From Microbacterium pseudoresistens (GTDB lineage Bacteria; Actinomycetota; Actinomycetes; Actinomycetales; Microbacteriaceae): DNA of 64,000 bases. Of this stretch, positions 1-9,840 are shown one piece after another. The stretch spans positions 2,418,001-2,482,000 of the forward strand of contig NZ_JACCBH010000001.1 of the NCBI RefSeq assembly GCF_013409745.1. Direction: 5' to 3'. Each line of letters starts with the position of its first letter. Positions within the stretch are counted from its first letter, which is position 1. The notes under the pieces are model-generated. The model searched no databases. It had not been told where the DNA came from and saw only the letters and a program-made list of their open reading frames with translations. The position numbers were made by a program, and so were the translations under genes.

Positions 1-98
1 AGGGGATCGAGTTCGTCGAACGGTTCGAAGACATCGGCGGCGGGCTCGGCGGCTACAACAACGATCACGAGTTCTTCGGATACCGGCAGTCGATCTGA
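1..98 (+). CDS. C-terminal end of an unidentified protein (partial)
   Basis: Only the last 31 codons are in the window, in the frame starting at base 3, with stop TGA at 96-98. The tail is rich in Gly and aromatic residues and ends in FFGYRQSI. That is too little to assign a family. The codon use fits the neighbouring genes, and the next gene begins only 3 bases after this stop, so the two are probably co-transcribed. Confidence 0.6.
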   Translation, partial: GIEFVERFEDIGGGLGGYNNDHEFFGYRQSI

Positions 99-101
99 GC
101 G

Positions 102-1100
102 ATGACCCTGAGTGATGCGATCGAGCGGATGCCGCCGTCGAGCTTCTCGTTCGTCATGGCCACCGGGATCGTGGGTACGGCCTTCGCGACCATCGGGCTC
201 GAACCGGTCGCCGTCGCTGCACTGATCGTCGCCTCGGTCGGATACGTCGCCCTCATCGTCGCCACAGCGACCCGCGCGATGCTCGCTCCGGATGCTCTGC
301 GGCGCGACGCTCGCGACCCGGGGAAGGCGTTCGGCTTCTTCACTGTCGTCGCCGCGACCGGAGTGACGGCGACGCTCGCCTCGACTCTCGGCATCCGCTG
401 GATCCTGCCCGGCGCCCTCGTCGTCGAAGCGCTGCTCTGGCTCGCTCTCGTCTACGCGCTGCTGCCGTGGATCGTCACCCATCCCTCGATCCGCCCGTTG
501 CTTCCGACCGTGGACGGCGGCTGGTTCCTGCTCGTCGTCGCGACGCAGTCGCTCTCGGTGCTCACGAGCACCGCGGCCGGCGATCATCACCTCCTGAGCC
601 TCGTGGCTCTCGGGCTGTGGTCGGTCGGCATCGTCGTGTACCTGCTGCTCATGGCCGCGGTGCTCGTGCGCATGCTCTCGGGGCGCGGCACGAGCATCGA
701 CGTCGCACCGACCGCGTGGGTGCTCACCGGCGCGACCGCGATCTCGGTCTTCGCCGCATCGCGCATCCTGACCGCGTCGACTCCGGCCCTCCCCGATGCG
801 TCGTCAGCGGTCACGCTCGTTGCCATGACCCTGTGGGCCTTCGGTACGCTCCTGATCCCGTTCCTGATCGGTCTCGGCATCCGCGACCTGGCGCATCGGC
901 GCGATGCGTGGCGATTCTCGGTCGGATGGTGGAGCATCGTCTTCCCCTTGGGGATGTACGCGACGGCGACGCTCTCCTTCGGCTCGGTCGTCGAGGTGGA
1001 GGAGTTCGCCACCGTCGGCACCATCGCGGTGTGGTGCGCGGGGGTGGCGTGGCTCATCGTCACCGCCGGTGGGGTTGTCCGTGCCCCGGCGCGAACCTGA
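102..1100 (+). CDS. TDT-family (TehA/SLAC1-like) membrane transporter
   Basis: This 332-aa protein is almost entirely hydrophobic, with about ten membrane segments. Near the N-terminus is SFSFVMATGIVG, which resembles the first helix of tellurite-resistance/dicarboxylate transporter (TDT) proteins; the family includes TehA, Mae1 and plant SLAC1 anion channels. Substrates in this family range from C4-dicarboxylates to sulfite and chloride, and nothing in the sequence decides between them. The ATG lies 3 bases after the stop of the preceding gene, so translation is likely coupled. The gene is intact and of normal family length. The family call is fairly sure; the substrate is unknown. Confidence 0.8.
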   Translation: MTLSDAIERMPPSSFSFVMATGIVGTAFATIGLEPVAVAALIVASVGYVALIVATATRAMLAPDALRRDARDPGKAFGFFTVVAATGVTATLASTLGIRWILPGALVVEALLWLALVYALLPWIVTHPSIRPLLPTVDGGWFLLVVATQSLSVLTSTAAGDHHLLSLVALGLWSVGIVVYLLLMAAVLVRMLSGRGTSIDVAPTAWVLTGATAISVFAASRILTASTPALPDASSAVTLVAMTLWAFGTLLIPFLIGLGIRDLAHRRDAWRFSVGWWSIVFPLGMYATATLSFGSVVEVEEFATVGTIAVWCAGVAWLIVTAGGVVRAPART

Positions 1101-1238
1101 CACACGCGTCTCTGGCCGCGCAGACCTCGGGCTCGGTGGCGCGCGCGTGACGGCCCACGATCATGGAGACCGCGCGAGGCGACGGGACAGAACACGACGC
1201 ATCTCGCGGTTTCGTCTGTTCCCGGCAGAAAACTTGGG

Positions 1239-1311
1239 TGGACCTGAGGGGACTCGAACCCCTGACCCCCTGCATGCCATGCAGGTGCGCTACCAGCTGC
1301 GCCACAGGCCC
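1239..1311 (-). tRNA. tRNA-Ala (anticodon GGC)
   Basis: The reverse strand folds into a full cloverleaf of 73 nt. The acceptor arm GGGCCTG pairs with CAGGTCC, with one G-U at position 3, followed by discriminator A. The anticodon stem CCTGC/GCAGG encloses the loop ATGGCAT, giving anticodon GGC. The T-arm contains GGTTCGAGTCC. The 3' CCA is not encoded. Upstream on the minus strand, a TAAGGT box at 1347-1352 could serve as the -10 element. No convincing terminator hairpin was found in 1101-1238. Confidence 0.97.
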
Positions 1312-1469
1312 AGGTGCTGTCTTCGGTTTCCCTCGACAACGGATTTACCTTACTACATCGCATCGGGGGCTCACCAAATCCACGGCGTAGAGCGTGCGTC
1401 CCGGGAGGGTCGCGCGCAGGCGTCGTGGGTGCCGGAACATCGGGCGTCGCTGGGGCGTTGCACCGTGCC

Positions 1470-2552
1470 ATGGGCATCCTCCAGAGCGTGGTCATCGGGG
1501 CAGGACAGGCGGGGCTGTCCACGTCGTACCACCTGACGCGCCGGGGGATCGAGCACATCGTCCTGGACGCCGACGATGCGCCCGGTGGCGCGTGGCGGCA
1601 CCGGTGGGACGCGTTGACGATGCGCGACGTGCACGGCGTGGCCGAGTTGCCCGGCGAGGAGCCGCCTCCGCGCGATGAAACACGCGCGAACATCGCGGTT
1701 CCCGCGTACTTCGCCGCCTACGAGCAGCGGCACGGGCTCCCCGTCGAGCGGCCCGTCGACGTGCGGTCGGTGACGGATGACGCGGGCGTGCTTGTCGTGC
1801 GTGCCCGCGATGGCCGGACCTGGCGCACGCGCACCCTCGTGAATGCGACAGGCACATGGACGCAGCCGTTCCTCCCGCACTATCCAGGAATGGAGACCTT
1901 CGTCGGCGAGCAGTTCCACACCGTCGACTATCCGGGGCCGGAGCACTTCCGTGGCAAGCGCACCCTGGTCGTGGGCGGCGGCGCCTCGGCGGTGCAGTTC
2001 CTCGGCGCTCTCGCTCCGATCACCGAGGCGCTGTGGGTGACGCGACGACCGCCCGTGTGGCGCGAGGATGACTTCGCGGCACCGGAGTCGCGTGCCGCAG
2101 CGGTCGCGCTCGTGGAGCGGCGCGTCGCGCAGGGCCTCCCGCCCCAGAGCGTGGTGAGCATCACCGGGCTCGTGCTGCGACCGCAGGAGCACGAGGCCGC
2201 TCAGCTCGGCGTCTACGACGCGCGGCGCGAGATGTTCGCCAGGATCGAGCCCGACGGCATTCGGTGGGCGAACGGCGACTTCGAACCAGTCGACGCGATC
2301 CTGTGGGCGACGGGATTCCGCCCCGCCATCGCGCACCTCGCTCCGCTGGGGTTGCGCAGTCCGGCCGGCGGCATCCAGCTGGATCGGCAGGGGCGCGGCA
2401 CGACGGCGGTGAAGGACCCGCGCATCCAGCTCGTGGGATACGGCCCGTCGGCGAGTACGATCGGTGCCAACCGGGCGGGACGCATCGCGGCACGAGGCGT
2501 GCAGCGGTGGCTCGACGAGCAGGCGGAGAGCGCGGTGCAGGGCACCCGCTGA
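1470..2552 (+). CDS. Flavin-containing monooxygenase-like NAD(P)/FAD oxidoreductase
   Basis: This is a two-dinucleotide-binding-domain flavoprotein of about 360 aa. The FAD-binding motif GAGQAG is at residues 10-15 and is followed by an acidic strand end (HIVLDADD). The second Rossmann motif, VVGGGASAVQFL, lies near residue 165, and the ATGFRPAIAHL motif near the C-terminus is typical of the FMO/CzcO family. Such proteins oxygenate or oxidise small organic molecules using NADPH; the substrate here is unknown. The reading frame is open further upstream, but the ATG at 1470 places the GxGxxG motif at the normal distance from the N-terminus. No clear ribosome-binding site is visible, so the start is the weakest part of the call. 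Confidence 0.8.
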   Translation: MGILQSVVIGAGQAGLSTSYHLTRRGIEHIVLDADDAPGGAWRHRWDALTMRDVHGVAELPGEEPPPRDETRANIAVPAYFAAYEQRHGLPVERPVDVRSVTDDAGVLVVRARDGRTWRTRTLVNATGTWTQPFLPHYPGMETFVGEQFHTVDYPGPEHFRGKRTLVVGGGASAVQFLGALAPITEALWVTRRPPVWREDDFAAPESRAAAVALVERRVAQGLPPQSVVSITGLVLRPQEHEAAQLGVYDARREMFARIEPDGIRWANGDFEPVDAILWATGFRPAIAHLAPLGLRSPAGGIQLDRQGRGTTAVKDPRIQLVGYGPSASTIGANRAGRIAARGVQRWLDEQAESAVQGTR

Positions 2553-2604
2553 GTCCCCGCGAGCCTAGACTCGAGGGACGATCGCGATCCCGAGGAGCCC
2601 GTCG

Positions 2605-3795
2605 ATGATCCGCCTCATGGCCGTTGCCGCGGCCCTCAGCGCGTCGATGCTGCTCGTCGGCAGCGCGGCCTCATCCGCGCCCGCTGCGCAGGCCGCGCAC
2701 GGCACGGCGAGTGTCGACGTGGTCGCCGCTGCGGCTTCATCGGTCGCGGAGGCCGCGAGGGACCGGGTCGAGGCGATGACGGTGCGCGAGCAGGCCGCGG
2801 CCGTGGTCATCGGGCACATACCGAGCACCGACCCGGCAGCGTTGGCCGCGTACATGGACACCGGCTACGGCGGCTTCATCCTGATGGGATCGAATGTGCC
2901 CGATTCGGAAGACGAGCTTCGCGGCATCGCCGCGGCGATGACGCGTGATCCCTCGCTGCCCCCGCTCCTTGCGATCGATGAGGAGGGCGGCGATGTCACG
3001 CGGCTGCCGTGGGATGCCGCACCGGCTGCCGACACGCTGAAGAACGCCCACCCGCAGGCCGTAGAGGCCGCGTTCGCCGTTCGTGGTTCGCTCGTCGCGC
3101 GAGGCGGGATCTCGGTGAATTTCGGCGTGATCGCTGACGTCGCCTCCGGCCCGGGCTCGTTCATCTATTCGCGCTCGATGGGTACGGATGCGGCCTCGGC
3201 GGCCGAGCGCGTCGCAGCGGCGGTGCGCGGCGAGGCGCCGTTCGTCGTCTCGACGCTCAAGCACTTTCCCGGTCACGGGGCGGCGGAAGGGGACTCGCAC
3301 CACATGATCCCCTCCACGTCGATGTCGCTGGACGACTGGCGCACGAGCACGGCGCCGCCGTTCGTTTCCGGCGTCGATGCCGGGGCACAGATGCTGATGT
3401 TCGGTCATCTCGCGTACACGGCGGTGGATCCGCTTCCCGCGTCGCTCTCGTCGGCCTGGCACGAGATCGCCCGCGACGAGCTCGGCTTCGACGGCGTGAT
3501 CGTCACCGACGACCTCGGCATGCTCGCGGCCACGGGATCGCCCGAGTACGCGGATCCGGGCGCGGTCGCCGTGCAGGCCCTTGCCGCGGGCAACGACCTG
3601 CTGCTCATGGTGCAGGGTTCGGACGGTTCGACGGCAGCGGCGATGGTCGACGCACTGGTGGCCGCGGTGGATGGCGGGGCGCTTTCGGCTCAGCGTCTGC
3701 AGGATGCGGCGGTACGGGTCACGGCGATGCGCCTTCAGATCGGCGCAGCGGCACCGGCATGGGCGCCGTGCCTGTCGTGCGATCCGGTCGGCTGA
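2605..3795 (+). CDS. Secreted glycoside hydrolase family 3 protein (beta-N-acetylhexosaminidase-like)
   Basis: The protein has 396 aa with an N-terminal signal peptide: a hydrophobic stretch at residues 3-24, then an Ala-rich region. It carries the GH3 N-terminal barrel domain without the second sandwich domain, as in NagZ. The NagZ-type loop KHFPGHG starts near residue 219 and is followed by GDSH, and the nucleophile motif VTDDLGM places the catalytic Asp at about 302. A role in exported N-acetylglucosamine or peptidoglycan fragment turnover is inferred. GAGGAG at 2592-2597 supports the ATG, and TAGACT at 2566-2571 may be the -10 box. The last 61 bases overlap the 3' end of the convergent minus-strand gene. 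Confidence 0.85.
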   Translation: MIRLMAVAAALSASMLLVGSAASSAPAAQAAHGTASVDVVAAAASSVAEAARDRVEAMTVREQAAAVVIGHIPSTDPAALAAYMDTGYGGFILMGSNVPDSEDELRGIAAAMTRDPSLPPLLAIDEEGGDVTRLPWDAAPAADTLKNAHPQAVEAAFAVRGSLVARGGISVNFGVIADVASGPGSFIYSRSMGTDAASAAERVAAAVRGEAPFVVSTLKHFPGHGAAEGDSHHMIPSTSMSLDDWRTSTAPPFVSGVDAGAQMLMFGHLAYTAVDPLPASLSSAWHEIARDELGFDGVIVTDDLGMLAATGSPEYADPGAVAVQALAAGNDLLLMVQGSDGSTAAAMVDALVAAVDGGALSAQRLQDAAVRVTAMRLQIGAAAPAWAPCLSCDPVG

Positions 3796-4661
3796 GCGTC
3801 CGCAGCGAAGCCTCGCCACGCGTTGAGGATGCGGGCACGCAGCGTGTTGGCGCGCTCGGCGAACCCGCGCTGCTGGCGCACATACTCCGCCTTGCCCTCC
3901 GGCGTCTCGATCGGCACGGGCACGACACCCCAGGCGCTGAGGTCGTAGGGGGCTGCGCTCATGTCGAGCCGGCGGATGTCGGCGGCGAGCTCGAACGCGT
4001 CGAGCAGCAGTTCGCCCGGCACAAGAGGTCCGAGCTTCATCGCCCACTTGTACACGTCCATCCCCGCGTGCAGGCATCCGGGTTGCTCGAGCGACGGCTG
4101 CGACTCGCGGCGGAGCGCGGTGCGGTTCCTGGGCACGGCGTCGGGGGTGAAGAAGCGGAATGCGTCGAAGTGCGTGCAGCGCAGCTCGTGCGCTTCGACG
4201 ACGGCATCGGTTGCCGCCTGGCCGAGCCGCAACGGCACGGAGTGCCGATGCTCCGGGGTGCGGTACACCATCGCCCACTCGTGCAGGCCGAAGCAGCCGA
4301 ACTGGCCGGGGCGTGCGGCCGTGCGGCGCAGCATCCGTTCGACGAGGCGGGCGAGTTCGGGCTTGTCGACGTCGAACGCGCGAGCATCGACGACGGCCGA
4401 GTCCGGTGCCGCGCCGGCGGAGTACCAGCGCCATCCGCGGCGTTCCGGAGCATCGGCCAGCGTCACCCCGGCTCCGGGATGCCAGCGGCGCAGCTGCGAG
4501 GGCCGATACGAGTAGTAGGTGAAGAGGAAGTCCTCGACGGGATGCGTCTCGCGGCGGGAACGGCGCGCACGGTGCCCGGCCGTCAGCGCATTGGCACGCT
4601 CGGCGTGCGCCGCGGCGCGGGCGCGCCATTCGGCGGCGTCGAGCACGGGACGGTCGGGCAT
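3735..4661 (-). CDS. Conserved actinobacterial protein, usually labelled 3-methyladenine DNA glycosylase
   Basis: The protein has 308 aa. Diagnostic conserved blocks are HPVEDFLFTYYSYRP near residue 60, FGCFGLHEWAMVYR near 145, CTHFDAFRFF near 185 and EQPGCLHAGMDVYKWA near 215. I recall close relatives across Actinobacteria that are commonly annotated as 3-methyladenine DNA glycosylase. I see neither a helix-hairpin-helix glycosylase motif nor an AlkD-type helical repeat, so the enzymatic label should be treated as unproven. The gene follows app1 by 27 bases but also has its own TATCGT box exactly 6 bases before the ATG, suggesting a leaderless promoter. Its 3' end overlaps the convergent GH3 gene by 61 bases. 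Confidence 0.75.
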   Translation of the reverse strand: MPDRPVLDAAEWRARAAAHAERANALTAGHRARRSRRETHPVEDFLFTYYSYRPSQLRRWHPGAGVTLADAPERRGWRWYSAGAAPDSAVVDARAFDVDKPELARLVERMLRRTAARPGQFGCFGLHEWAMVYRTPEHRHSVPLRLGQAATDAVVEAHELRCTHFDAFRFFTPDAVPRNRTALRRESQPSLEQPGCLHAGMDVYKWAMKLGPLVPGELLLDAFELAADIRRLDMSAAPYDLSAWGVVPVPIETPEGKAEYVRQQRGFAERANTLRARILNAWRGFAADAQPTGSHDRHGAHAGAAAPI

Positions 4662-4667
4662 TCTTCG

Positions 4668-4673
4668 ACGATA
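4668..4673 (-). promoter_or_regulatory. -10 box TATCGT of a leaderless promoter
   Basis: TATCGT on the minus strand ends 6 bases before the ATG at 4661, so transcription would begin at or next to the start codon. It lies in the 27-base gap after app1. No good -35 match is visible. Confidence 0.5.
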
Positions 4674-4688
4674 CGTCAGCGGGTCGAG

Positions 4689-5735
4689 TCAGTGGTCTGG
4701 GTCGGAGCCCGGAACGACACCGACCTCGGTGAGCTTCTCCAGCAGGCCCGCGCCGTCTTCAGCGCTCACCCACGGCACGGCGTCGGCGGAGTGGTCGTCG
4801 CCGGCTACGCGACCGCCCGCGAGCACGGCTTCGGCGGGAAGCAGGCGGCGGATCGCGACGGCGGCCACGGCATCCGGATGCTCCGAGAGGAACTGCGTGT
4901 AGATCGCCTCGTCGTGCTGACCGTCATCGCCGATCAGCAGCCACCTGATGTCGGGGAACTCCTCGGCGAGCCGGCGGAGATTCGTGAGCTTGTGCTCGCG
5001 CCCGCTGCGGAACCAGCGATCGTGCGTGGGCCCCCAGTCGGTGAGCAGGATCGCACCGGCGGGGAAGAGGTGCCGCCCCAGGAAGCGGTTGAGCGTGGGA
5101 GCGACGTTCCAAGCGCCCGTCGACAGGTACACCATCGGTGCGCCCGGAGCCGAGCGCATGAGGTTCTCCAGCAGCACCGCCATACCGGGCACGGGGATGC
5201 GTGCGTGCTCGTCGACGACGAACGAGTTCCACGCGGCGATCAGCGGGCGAGGAAGAGCCGTGACCATCACGGTGTCGTCGACGTCGGAGACCACGCCGAA
5301 ATGCACGTCCTCGGCGACGACGAAGACGCGGGCACGCACCGGCTCGCCGCCCTCGACCGACATCGTCACGGTCTGCCATCCCGGCGGAAGATCCACATCG
5401 ACGCGGGTGTCGATCACGCCGCCGCGATCGGCCACGACGTCGTGATCCTGCCCGCCGACCGACACCGTCACCGTGGCGAAGCTCACGGGGATGCCGACGA
5501 AGCTGCGCCACCCGCGCACGCGGGCGTCGTCTCCGTCATCCATCCGCGGCTGCCGTGGCAGCACGAGCACCCGGCCCACCACGCGCACCCAGCCGGCGCC
5601 GCCGTAGCCGGGGAACGGCAGGACGGATGCGACGCGGCCGCGGCGCCGGGCACGGCGCTCGCGCCAGGCATGGAAACGGTGCTCCAGACGCGCGAACCAG
5701 TGGATCCGCGCCGGACCGTGGGGAGTGGCGGCCAT
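4689..5735 (-). CDS. App1-family (DUF2183) phosphatidate phosphatase-like protein
   Basis: The 348-aa protein has a basic N-terminus, a beta-rich middle region and a C-terminal HAD-like App1 domain. The catalytic signature SDVDDTV places the DxDxT residues at D151, D153 and T155. Later blocks (YLSTGAWN, FPAGAILLTDWG and LLIGDDGQHD) match the App1 catalytic domain. Yeast App1 is a phosphatidate phosphatase, and bacterial members are presumed lipid phosphatases. The ATG lies only 4 bases after the stop of the dedA gene, so the two are almost certainly translated together, pointing to a shared role in envelope lipid handling. The family is sure; the substrate is inferred. Confidence 0.85.
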   Translation of the reverse strand: MAATPHGPARIHWFARLEHRFHAWRERRARRRGRVASVLPFPGYGGAGWVRVVGRVLVLPRQPRMDDGDDARVRGWRSFVGIPVSFATVTVSVGGQDHDVVADRGGVIDTRVDVDLPPGWQTVTMSVEGGEPVRARVFVVAEDVHFGVVSDVDDTVMVTALPRPLIAAWNSFVVDEHARIPVPGMAVLLENLMRSAPGAPMVYLSTGAWNVAPTLNRFLGRHLFPAGAILLTDWGPTHDRWFRSGREHKLTNLRRLAEEFPDIRWLLIGDDGQHDEAIYTQFLSEHPDAVAAVAIRRLLPAEAVLAGGRVAGDDHSADAVPWVSAEDGAGLLEKLTEVGVVPGSDPDH

Positions 5736-5739
5736 CCGA

Positions 5740-6411
5740 TCAGTCTTTCATGCTCGTCGGGGCATCTTCTGAGGGCGCCCGCATGTGCCGCTCCTCACGC
5801 GCGGCGATGACTTTCTTGCCCACGAAGACGACGAGGAGAAAAAGCGCGATCACACCGACGAAGAGGTAACCGGCGAAGTGGATGCGTTCGCTGAGCTCGC
5901 GGAAGCTGCCCGCGGCCAGCGACGCCACCGTGACGTACAGCCCCGCCCACAGGATGCACGCCGGCAGCGTCCACGCGAGGAACCGGCGGTAGGCGAATCG
6001 GCTCATCCCCACGGTCAGAGGCACGAGCGAGTGCAGCACGGGCAGGAATCGGGAGAGGAAGATCGCGATGCCACCGCGCCTGGCGAGATACCGCTCCGCG
6101 CGGATCCACTGCTTCTCGCCGATCTTGCGGCCGATCCACGAATGGCGGATGTGCGGACCGAGCCAGCGGCCGAGCCAAAAACCGATGCTCTCGCCGATCA
6201 GCGCGCCGAGCACGAGCACGGCGGCGAGCATGACGCCCTCCCCGATCGAGCCCACGGCGGTGGCGGCGACGATGGCGATGGTGTCGCCCGGGACGATGAG
6301 GCCGATGAGGATGCTGGTCTCCAGCATCATGGCGAGACCGGCGAGCGCGGTGCGCAGGGCGGGATCGACGGACTGCACGGTGTCCAGAAGCTGCAGCAGG
6401 AAGTCGTCCAC
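5740..6411 (-). CDS. DedA-family membrane protein
   Basis: The 223-aa protein has several hydrophobic helices and the DedA (SNARE-associated/VTT) core. The N-terminal block [15 protein letters not shown], the motif [10 protein letters not shown] and the later block [20 protein letters not shown] are family hallmarks, including the re-entrant-loop Arg and Pro residues. Some DedA proteins flip undecaprenyl phosphate or phospholipids and support membrane potential. The GTG start at 6411 was chosen because TATCCT sits 6 bases upstream, which suggests leaderless initiation; no ribosome-binding site is visible. It is followed after 4 bases by app1 and diverges from leuS. Confidence 0.85.
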   Translation of the reverse strand: MDDFLLQLLDTVQSVDPALRTALAGLAMMLETSILIGLIVPGDTIAIVAATAVGSIGEGVMLAAVLVLGALIGESIGFWLGRWLGPHIRHSWIGRKIGEKQWIRAERYLARRGGIAIFLSRFLPVLHSLVPLTVGMSRFAYRRFLAWTLPACILWAGLYVTVASLAAGSFRELSERIHFAGYLFVGVIALFLLVVFVGKKVIAAREERHMRAPSEDAPTSMKD

Positions 6412-6417
6412 CCCACG

Positions 6418-6423
6418 AGGATA
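6418..6423 (-). promoter_or_regulatory. -10 box TATCCT of a leaderless promoter for dedA
   Basis: TATCCT on the minus strand is separated by 6 bases from the GTG start at 6411. It fixes both the likely transcription start and the choice of start codon for the dedA-app1 operon. Confidence 0.5.
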
Positions 6424-6449
6424 CGGGCGAGAACCCTCCGGTCGCCTGG

Positions 6450-6455
6450 GATAAT
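6450..6455 (+). promoter_or_regulatory. Candidate -10 box GATAAT of leuS
   Basis: GATAAT lies about 56 bases before the leuS TTG. A transcript from here would carry a leader of about 50 bases containing the small hairpin GCCCG-gttc-CGGGC at 6465-6478. No T-box specifier or antiterminator was recognised. Confidence 0.4.
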
Positions 6456-6510
6456 CTGGAGGTTGCCCGGTTCCGGGCGCGCCCCCGTCTTTCGTCGATT
6501 GGCCCTTCCG

Positions 6511-9093
<2,583 letters not shown>

Positions 9094-9195
9094 TCGGCCG
9101 CCGTCGCTTGGCGAGGTCTTCCTGCACAGGTCGTCGATTTCGCGAGTTCTGCACCGATCGTGAGAATGGCGCCGCAGAGGCGCACCCGCGCGGCC

Positions 9196-9201
9196 TAGCG
9201 T
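9196..9201 (+). promoter_or_regulatory. -10 box TAGCGT of a leaderless promoter for comEA
   Basis: TAGCGT ends 6 bases before the comEA ATG at 9208. No ribosome-binding site precedes that ATG, which fits leaderless initiation. Confidence 0.5.
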
Positions 9202-9207
9202 CGTCGC

Positions 9208-9840
9208 ATGCCCGCCGCTCCGGATGCCGCTGAGGACAGCTCCGCCCCTCGGCTCGCGCCTCCGCGTGTGCGGCTCGGGCTGGGTGCCGCGGTGGTGTTC
9301 GCGCTCGTCGTGCTGTCGGTGACGGTGGGCATCGGACTGCTGCAGGGGCAGGCGAACACCGCGGCGGCGCTTCCGACCCCTACGGGAAGTGCGGAGGACG
9401 TCGGAGAGCTGCCGGGGGCATCCGTGTACGTGCATGTGCTCGGCGAGGTGGCGAGCCCCGGACTGTACGTGCTGGACGACGGCGATCGTGTGGCCGATGC
9501 CCTGGCTGCGGCAGGAGGAACGCTGCCGTCGGCCGATCTGCGCAGCGTGAATCTCGCACGCGCGGTCTCCGACGGCGAACAGATCGTCGTCGCTGTGCAG
9601 GGGGCGGTGCCCACGGCCGGGGGATCGTCGGCGGCCACGGGCGGCGACGGCATGATCGACCTCAACACCGCCGACGCCGCCGCGCTCGAGGAGTTGCCGC
9701 GCATCGGCCCCGCACTGGCGGAACGGATCGTCGAATGGCGCGAGGCGAACGGCCGTTTCGCGTCGGTCGACGATCTTCTCGCGGTGTCGGGGATCGGCGA
9801 GAAGGTGCTCGCGGGATTCCGGGACAAGGTGCGGGTGTGA
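9208..9840 (+). CDS. comEA: ComEA-type DNA-binding competence protein
   Basis: The 210-aa protein has a single N-terminal membrane anchor (about residues 25-45). A SLBB-like domain follows (YVHVLGEVASPGLYVL, residues 70-130), then a C-terminal double helix-hairpin-helix domain beginning at MIDLNTADAAALEELPRIG. This is the architecture of ComEA, which binds incoming double-stranded DNA outside the membrane and hands it to ComEC. Its last bases overlap the comEC start (GTGA), so the pair is translationally coupled. No pilus or pseudopilus genes are in the window, so active competence is not demonstrated. Confidence 0.9.
   Translation: MPAAPDAAEDSSAPRLAPPRVRLGLGAAVVFALVVLSVTVGIGLLQGQANTAAALPTPTGSAEDVGELPGASVYVHVLGEVASPGLYVLDDGDRVADALAAAGGTLPSADLRSVNLARAVSDGEQIVVAVQGAVPTAGGSSAATGGDGMIDLNTADAAALEELPRIGPALAERIVEWREANGRFASVDDLLAVSGIGEKVLAGFRDKVRV

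Noticed and set aside
1101..1238. Terminator downstream of tRNA-Ala
   Set aside because: Only imperfect inverted sequences such as GGGACAG and CTGTTCCC are present; they do not form one convincing stem.
6412..6510. T-box or other tRNA-sensing leader before leuS
   Set aside because: The leader is under about 60 bases and has only a small GCCCG/CGGGC hairpin; no T-box TGGNACCGCG-like sequence or specifier loop is present.
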